From Treponema sp. (GTDB taxonomy: Bacteria > Spirochaetota > Spirochaetia > Treponematales > Treponemataceae): DNA of 11,131 nt. The stretch is taken from assembly GCA_017390125.1 (NCBI GenBank), contig JAFPCT010000015.1, positions 1 to 11,131 on the forward strand, written 5' to 3'. Positions within the stretch are counted from its first letter, which is position 1, and each line of letters begins with the position of its first letter. Under the pieces are notes generated by a model. The model did not search any database. It had not been told where the DNA came from and saw only the letters and a list, made by a program, of their open reading frames with translations. Made by a program: the position numbers and the translations under genes. This document shows positions 7,266-11,131 of the stretch, piece after piece.

Positions 7266-8369
7266 TTGGCTGATAAAAAGCAGATTGTTTTTCTTTTTCC
7301 AATTAAAGATGTATATCCGATAGGCGGTTTTAAAATTGCCTATCAGTATGCGGATTTCTTTGCCGGTGAAGGTTACGACGTTCATCTTGTGTATTCCCAT
7401 GTCCGCTATGACTTTTGGAAACGCAGCGGTTCTTTCACTTTTAAATTAAAGACTCTGCTTGGATTTTTCTATCGTCTAAAAAGAGGGCAGTACAAGGCCG
7501 GCGAATGGTATGCCTTTAAGAACAGGATGAACAAGCATTTTGTGTTCCGGTTCAACAGGCAGGCATTCAGTCAATATAACCAAAATACTTTGGTTTTTGC
7601 CACTGCGGTGGAGACTGCCGTTCCCCTTGCGGACATCAAAAAGATTCCGCTTAAAAATAAATATTACCTCATTCAGGATTATGAGCTCTGGCATGAAAAT
7701 ACTGACGGGCTTATCATGAAATCCTATGCTCTTGGATTCAATAACATTGTCATTGCAAACTGGCTCAAGCGCAAGGTTGAGGAAGCCGGCGGAAAGGCCA
7801 GTCTTGTTCCTAACGGCCTTGATTTTGCATACTTCCATATAACCAATCCAATAGAAAAACGTACCGGAAGTGAAATCTGCATGCTTTACCACAAGGATGA
7901 GCGAAAGAGGTGCGAGGATTCGCTTGCGGCATTAAAGCTTGTTCATCAGGAAGTGCCGGAGCTGCACGTCTCCATGTTCGGAAATCCGGAAAAACCGGAA
8001 GGGCTGCCGGAGTGGGTTTCGTATTACCGTACTCCTGAGCACAGTCTGCATCTTGAAATATACAACCGTGCGGCAATTTTCGTTGCCGCGTCAAATAAAG
8101 AAGGCTGGGCTCTGCCTCCTGCAGAAAGCATGCAGTGCGGTTGTGCCCTTGTCTGCACGGATATCGGCGGTTTTGCAGATTATGCAATTAACGGCAAAAC
8201 TGCCCTGACAAGTCCTGTTTATGACGTGAAGGCTCTTGCCGCAAACATACTTGCGCTCATTAAGGATGACGCAAAACGGCAGCAGATTGCCAGAGCCGGA
8301 AACGAATTTATCCAGCAGTTTACGCTGGAAAATTCATTCAGATTGATAAAGGAATGTGTGGAATCTTAG
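7266..8369 (+). CDS. Family 4 (GT-B fold) glycosyltransferase
   Basis: A cytoplasmic, retaining-type glycosyltransferase of 367 residues using a nucleotide-sugar donor. The N-terminal domain begins QIVFLFPIKDVYPIGGFKIA (6-25), with the GG acceptor-side loop. The linker region contains YLIQDYELWH (134-143) and VPNGLDFAYF (181-190). The C-terminal domain carries the EX7E motif, E279 and E287 in EGWALPPAESMQCG, followed by ALVCTDIGG (294-302), which grips the donor. There are no membrane helices. Translation starts at TTG 7266: AAGGGG (7254-7259) lies six bases upstream and the next Met is only at residue 88, inside the fold. It is the last gene of the operon that begins at 4694, which is unusual company for a glycosyltransferase and suggests it makes a glycan handled or bound by the barrel or FecR protein. 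It ends one base from the convergent acyltransferase gene. Confidence 0.88.
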   Translation: MADKKQIVFLFPIKDVYPIGGFKIAYQYADFFAGEGYDVHLVYSHVRYDFWKRSGSFTFKLKTLLGFFYRLKRGQYKAGEWYAFKNRMNKHFVFRFNRQAFSQYNQNTLVFATAVETAVPLADIKKIPLKNKYYLIQDYELWHENTDGLIMKSYALGFNNIVIANWLKRKVEEAGGKASLVPNGLDFAYFHITNPIEKRTGSEICMLYHKDERKRCEDSLAALKLVHQEVPELHVSMFGNPEKPEGLPEWVSYYRTPEHSLHLEIYNRAAIFVAASNKEGWALPPAESMQCGCALVCTDIGGFADYAINGKTALTSPVYDVKALAANILALIKDDAKRQQIARAGNEFIQQFTLENSFRLIKECVES

Positions 8370-8370
8370 C

Positions 8371-9498
8371 CTAGCGGCCGCCGTTCAGCGGGAAGAACAC
8401 TTTAGGGCAGAATTTCTTGAGCGCGATTCCTATCAGTGTTGCGATTGCACAGGTACCCAGACCTACGATGAAGAATTCTGCCTGATCGGTGAACCAGTTT
8501 TTCTGCGGAATAAAGTGATACCATACATCCACAAGCTTGTTCAGAAATTTAGGTTCGTGGATTGCAAACAGGAAGAATGAGAATCCGCTCAAATATTTTG
8601 CCGGCTCATAGCAATGGTCTGCTATTACCTGTGAAAATTTCAGCATGAAAATACATGATATAAGAACAAGTACGGACGACGTTGTTCCGGTGTAATATAC
8701 TGTAAGAATAATTGCAAAGACGCTGATCGGGATCAATGCCTTCCATGGAGCTCTGTCGGCAAATTCAAAGAAGTCCAGACCGTACATTCCGCAGAAGTAT
8801 CCCAGTGAAAAATATGTAAATCCACTCCAGCCAAAGAACAGAAGCGGTGCCCTTGTATAAAGTAACAGTACAAGCAGGAAGAAAGCGAGCCTGCATTTTT
8901 TTATTCCCAGTCGGATGAGAGGGGAAAGGGCACAGAAAATGAAAAGGTCGCGGACATAGTAGAAAGGCCCGATGTAGGGCTCAAACAAGTGGTTGTTGTA
9001 GTGTTTCGGGTATTTCCCGATGAAGGCGCAGATCCAGTCTTCCAGAGACCATTCGCTTACGTATGGCAGCGTATGGTTTACCTTGTCAGGGAAAATAAGG
9101 ATTGCGGCGGCTTTTATTGCTATGAAAATGCCGATTGTCAGGGCAGGCCATAGGAAGAACGGAGAAAGCAGGCCTTTTGACTTTTTCTTGAGCATCAGTG
9201 CATAAGGGTCATTTTTTTTTGCAAGAAGGTAGGCGCTGAACATGAAGAAAAGCGGTACGGCTGCCTGCGCGAAAAACGTATAGTTCAGGATTTGCGGAAG
9301 ATGAATGAATGTGTCCCAGGAGAACAGGCGGAAAGCTTCGTCCTGAATGAACAGGTATGTCTTGTTGTTGTGGGCGAGGACTACAAAAACAATGAGAAGA
9401 TAGCGCAGAGCTGTAATCCGCTTGGAAATGTTTCCCGGTATCAGCGGCTTTTTGATTTCTGCAGCCGGCACCTGGTTCTGGATTTCTGTCTGTTCCAT
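8371..9498 (-). CDS. Acyltransferase-3 family integral membrane protein
   Basis: A polytopic inner-membrane protein predicted to transfer an acyl group, often acetyl from acetyl-CoA, to a cell-surface glycan or glycolipid. The R-x10-H signature of the AT3 family is present (R32 to H43, in ALRYLLIVFVVLAHNN), followed by LFFMFSAYLLAKK (83-95), the equivalent of the FFxxSGYL motif with Ala in place of Gly. About ten hydrophobic segments follow. The start is chosen at ATG 9498 (MEQTEIQ) because GGAGG (9507-9503) sits four bases upstream. A start at ATG 9513 would give five extra residues encoded by that ribosome binding site, but it lies one base after the stop of the upstream gene and could be used by coupling. 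Nine A in a row (9220-9212 on this strand) encode KKN at about residues 94-96. The gene is cotranscribed with the upstream paralogue. The acceptor is unknown. Confidence 0.87.
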   Translation of the reverse strand: MEQTEIQNQVPAAEIKKPLIPGNISKRITALRYLLIVFVVLAHNNKTYLFIQDEAFRLFSWDTFIHLPQILNYTFFAQAAVPLFFMFSAYLLAKKNDPYALMLKKKSKGLLSPFFLWPALTIGIFIAIKAAAILIFPDKVNHTLPYVSEWSLEDWICAFIGKYPKHYNNHLFEPYIGPFYYVRDLFIFCALSPLIRLGIKKCRLAFFLLVLLLYTRAPLLFFGWSGFTYFSLGYFCGMYGLDFFEFADRAPWKALIPISVFAIILTVYYTGTTSSVLVLISCIFMLKFSQVIADHCYEPAKYLSGFSFFLFAIHEPKFLNKLVDVWYHFIPQKNWFTDQAEFFIVGLGTCAIATLIGIALKKFCPKVFFPLNGGR

Positions 9499-9514
9499 TT
9501 TTCCTCCGGTCATC

Positions 9515-10648
9515 TTAAGCTTCGTTCTGGGAAAGGTAGAATTTCCGCTTTATCCATGAGACTGTATTTTCTGTAAATGCATTTATCTGATTTTTAAGTA
9601 CCTTAAGGCGAATCAGGTCCACTGCCGAGCATACTGCGAACGTAAGGAGCCAGAACGCAAGTGAAAGGGCAAGGCATTTTGCCGTTCCGTCCTCAATCTT
9701 TGCATTCGGCAGCTTAAGGCTGTGGAATGAAGAGTTGAACAGGGGCTGGCAGTGCAGAAGGTATATGCTGAATGTTGTTGCCGAAATTGTATTGATGATC
9801 GAGCTTGAGAATGTAAAATTTCTGAAAATTTCGAATATAAGGATAGAGCAGAGCGGAGAAAAGACGACATAAGATAGAAAGTGCAGCAGCATGTCTACAT
9901 AGTAAGACTGGCTGATATCTTTGTGCACAAGCTTGAGACAGAGCTCACGGCGCGCGTCTTCGTTCTGGAATAAATAGAACGCCTGTACTGAAATCGCATA
10001 GCAGACCGCGAACATGACAATGGCGATGATGAAGCGCCGCAGGCTTTTTGTGTCTGCGTGCAGCCTGATGTATGCGCCCAGCAGATAGAAGAAAACTGCT
10101 CTCTGAATGTGGGCATATCTGTAGTGGAATACAAATGAGAATCCGTACCAGAGGATTCCTGCGATAAGGATAAGTATGATGAATCCTTTTGCGTTCAGTT
10201 TCTGGATGAACGGATTTATTACCGGAATAAGCGCCAGCAGGATGACGTAAGCCGTGATGTACCAGTAGATGTCGCTTGTAAGAGGAACGACGTAAAATCT
10301 TACGGCAATTCCGAAAAGCTGCAGTGTGGTTGTTCCTTCATGGGAATACAGTCCGGTAAGCTTGAAAATTATAAAGACAAGGAGGGAAAGGAGCTGGCAG
10401 TAAAGCACCTGAACGAAAATTGAAATGATTTTCATTTTGCTTATGGAAGGGCGGTTTCCCATGAAATATCCGCTCATCATAAAGAATGAATTCAATCCTG
10501 CCAGACCAAAAGCATAGTACATGCTATAGAATTGTCCCAGAAATCCAGGTGTGCTGAATTGAAAAGCACAGGAATGGTTTGCTACAACGCAAAACATCGT
10601 AAGTATTCTTAAAAGCTCAAAGTTGGAATTTCGTTTCTGCAGCGGCAT
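9515..10648 (-). CDS. Acyltransferase-3 family integral membrane protein
   Basis: A second AT3 enzyme of 377 residues with about ten membrane segments. The N-terminus NSNFELLRILTMFCVVANHS holds the R-x10-H signature (R14 to H25), and FFMMSGYFMGNR (55-66) is the classical FFxxSGY motif. This form is common in O-antigen, capsule and exopolysaccharide loci, where it O-acylates (usually O-acetylates) sugars. Sequence likeness to the downstream AT3 gene is limited to family motifs, so the two probably modify different positions or acceptors and are not a recent duplication. GGAG (10658-10655) lies six bases before ATG 10648. The stop TAA (9517-9515) lies one base before a possible start of the next gene, so the pair forms one transcript. 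It diverges from the GSSH-motif gene at 10762. Confidence 0.9.
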   Translation of the reverse strand: MPLQKRNSNFELLRILTMFCVVANHSCAFQFSTPGFLGQFYSMYYAFGLAGLNSFFMMSGYFMGNRPSISKMKIISIFVQVLYCQLLSLLVFIIFKLTGLYSHEGTTTLQLFGIAVRFYVVPLTSDIYWYITAYVILLALIPVINPFIQKLNAKGFIILILIAGILWYGFSFVFHYRYAHIQRAVFFYLLGAYIRLHADTKSLRRFIIAIVMFAVCYAISVQAFYLFQNEDARRELCLKLVHKDISQSYYVDMLLHFLSYVVFSPLCSILIFEIFRNFTFSSSIINTISATTFSIYLLHCQPLFNSSFHSLKLPNAKIEDGTAKCLALSLAFWLLTFAVCSAVDLIRLKVLKNQINAFTENTVSWIKRKFYLSQNEA

Positions 10649-10761
10649 TTAAGTCTCCAGTTTTTGATTTTCTTCATCTGGTTTACTATAAATCTAAATT
10701 CTGATTATGGGAACATATATATTGATGTTTATTGTGAAAAATTGTTTAATTAGAGGTGATT
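10649..10761. other. Divergent intergenic region
   Basis: An AT-rich spacer of 113 bases between the AT3 pair and the SGNH-like gene. It holds the putative minus-strand promoter and the ribosome binding sites of both flanking genes. No plus-strand promoter with proper distance to the ribosome binding site was found, and no inverted repeat or small gene is visible. Confidence 0.6.
10685..10713 (-). promoter_or_regulatory. Putative promoter for the acyltransferase pair
   Basis: On the minus strand TTCCCA (10713-10708, four of six matches to TTGACA) is separated by 17 bases from TATAGT (10690-10685, five of six). Transcription would start at about 10678, giving a leader of about 30 bases that contains the GGAG ribosome binding site. 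The sequence is AT-rich, so this is suggestive only. Confidence 0.35.
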
Positions 10762-11131
10762 ATGAGAAAAGATGTCATAAAGTTGTTCGTTAAACTTTTT
10801 GTGGTACTGTTTCTTCCGTTTGAGATTTTCAACCTTATATATTCTCATGTGGAATTTAATTACACAGATAACGCAATGACTAAGTTCAGAAAAGTTCCCC
10901 GAGACATTCAGGTGGCTAATCTTGGTTCAAGCCATGGTTATAATTTTGATTATTCAGATTTCCCGGAATACAAGACTTTCAGATTCAACCTTTCAATGCA
11001 AGCTACCAACTATGACTACCATGTAATAAATCAGTACATTGATCACATGGCGGAAAATTCAGTGCTTTTCATTCCTGTTTCATTTGGTGAAGTGACGGGA
11101 ATTCAGCCGGATTTTCAGTATGAGAAAATAA
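10762..11131 (+). CDS. Membrane-anchored SGNH-like protein (N-terminal part, runs off the window)
   Basis: The first 123 codons of a gene cut by the window end. Residues 5-27 (VIKLFVKLFVVLFLPFEIFN) form an N-terminal membrane anchor or uncleaved signal. The extracytoplasmic part then begins with VANLGSSHGYNFDY (51-64), in which Gly-Ser-Ser-His resembles the block I nucleophile motif of SGNH-fold esterases and acyltransferases that partner membrane O-acyltransferases (the AlgX/DltD-like type). A FNLSMQATNYDYHV segment and the strand SVLFIPVSFGE (100-110) fit the early beta-alpha-beta layout of that fold. Start: AGAGGTGAT (10752-10760), a near-perfect ribosome binding site, lies just before ATG 10762. 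Its position divergent from two AT3 acyltransferase genes supports a role in glycan acylation. The catalytic Asp-His near the C-terminus would lie outside the window, so the call is tentative. Confidence 0.65.
   Translation, partial: MRKDVIKLFVKLFVVLFLPFEIFNLIYSHVEFNYTDNAMTKFRKVPRDIQVANLGSSHGYNFDYSDFPEYKTFRFNLSMQATNYDYHVINQYIDHMAENSVLFIPVSFGEVTGIQPDFQYEKI

Noticed and set aside
7476..7892. Minus-strand 138-codon open frame over the family 4 glycosyltransferase
   Set aside because: It lies opposite well-conserved glycosyltransferase sequence and shows no domain or start signal of its own.
8374..8381. GCGGCCGC (NotI site) at a gene junction, possible cloning scar or terminator stem
   Set aside because: It lies inside the acyltransferase coding sequence, reads through as the natural last codons, has no flanking vector-like sequence and is not followed by a T-run.
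10722..10750. TTGATG, 17 bases, TTTAAT as a plus-strand promoter for the gene at 10762
   Set aside because: Transcription would begin at about 10757, inside or after the strong ribosome binding site, which would then be lost from the mRNA.
10733..10754. TGTGA half-site as a possible CRP/cAMP operator
   Set aside because: No matching TCACA half lies at the right distance, and the surrounding sequence is simply AT-rich.

Overview
The window looks like chromosomal DNA from a didermic, moderately low-GC bacterium, most likely a host-associated spirochaete of the Treponema type. This placement is inference: it rests on the set of secreted and outer-membrane proteins, the C-terminal phenylalanine barrel signal, the CHASE2-type cyclase and the general codon style. 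No rRNA, tRNA, IS element, CRISPR array or phage integration signal is visible.

Layout. (1) Bases 1-760 hold an unrecognised protein whose reading frame seems broken near base 130: an open frame from the left edge continues better in another frame after that point. A run of seven C lies near its 3' end. (2) 776-1822 (+) is a family 2 glycosyltransferase. It converges, with a 5-base gap, on (3) 1828-4629 (-), a large membrane-bound class III nucleotide cyclase with an N-terminal extracytoplasmic CHASE2 sensor. (4) Divergent from the cyclase, across a 64-base control region with overlapping promoter-like elements, is a tight (+) operon at 4694-8369: a small secreted protein with two weak SLH-like repeats, a predicted outer-membrane beta-barrel translationally coupled to it, a secreted FecR-domain protein, and a family 4 glycosyltransferase starting at TTG. 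(5) Two (-) genes at 8371-10648 encode integral-membrane acyltransferase-3 (AT3) proteins. The distal one ends one base from the end of the family 4 glycosyltransferase. (6) Divergent from these, running off the right edge from 10762, is the start of a membrane-anchored protein with a GSSH motif like that of SGNH-fold esterases and acyltransferases.

How it may work together. The centre looks like an envelope signalling module: a CHASE2 cyclase opposite a FecR, barrel and SLH-like cassette. The flanks look like a glycan assembly and O-acylation locus made of two glycosyltransferases, two AT3 acyltransferases and an SGNH-like partner. The family 4 glycosyltransferase sits in the FecR operon and so links the two halves. 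The link between sensing and glycan modification is inference from gene order.

No intergenic stretch exceeds about 115 bases. The two divergent gaps (4630-4693 and 10649-10761) are the only places with promoter-like sequence, and no convincing rho-independent terminator was seen anywhere.
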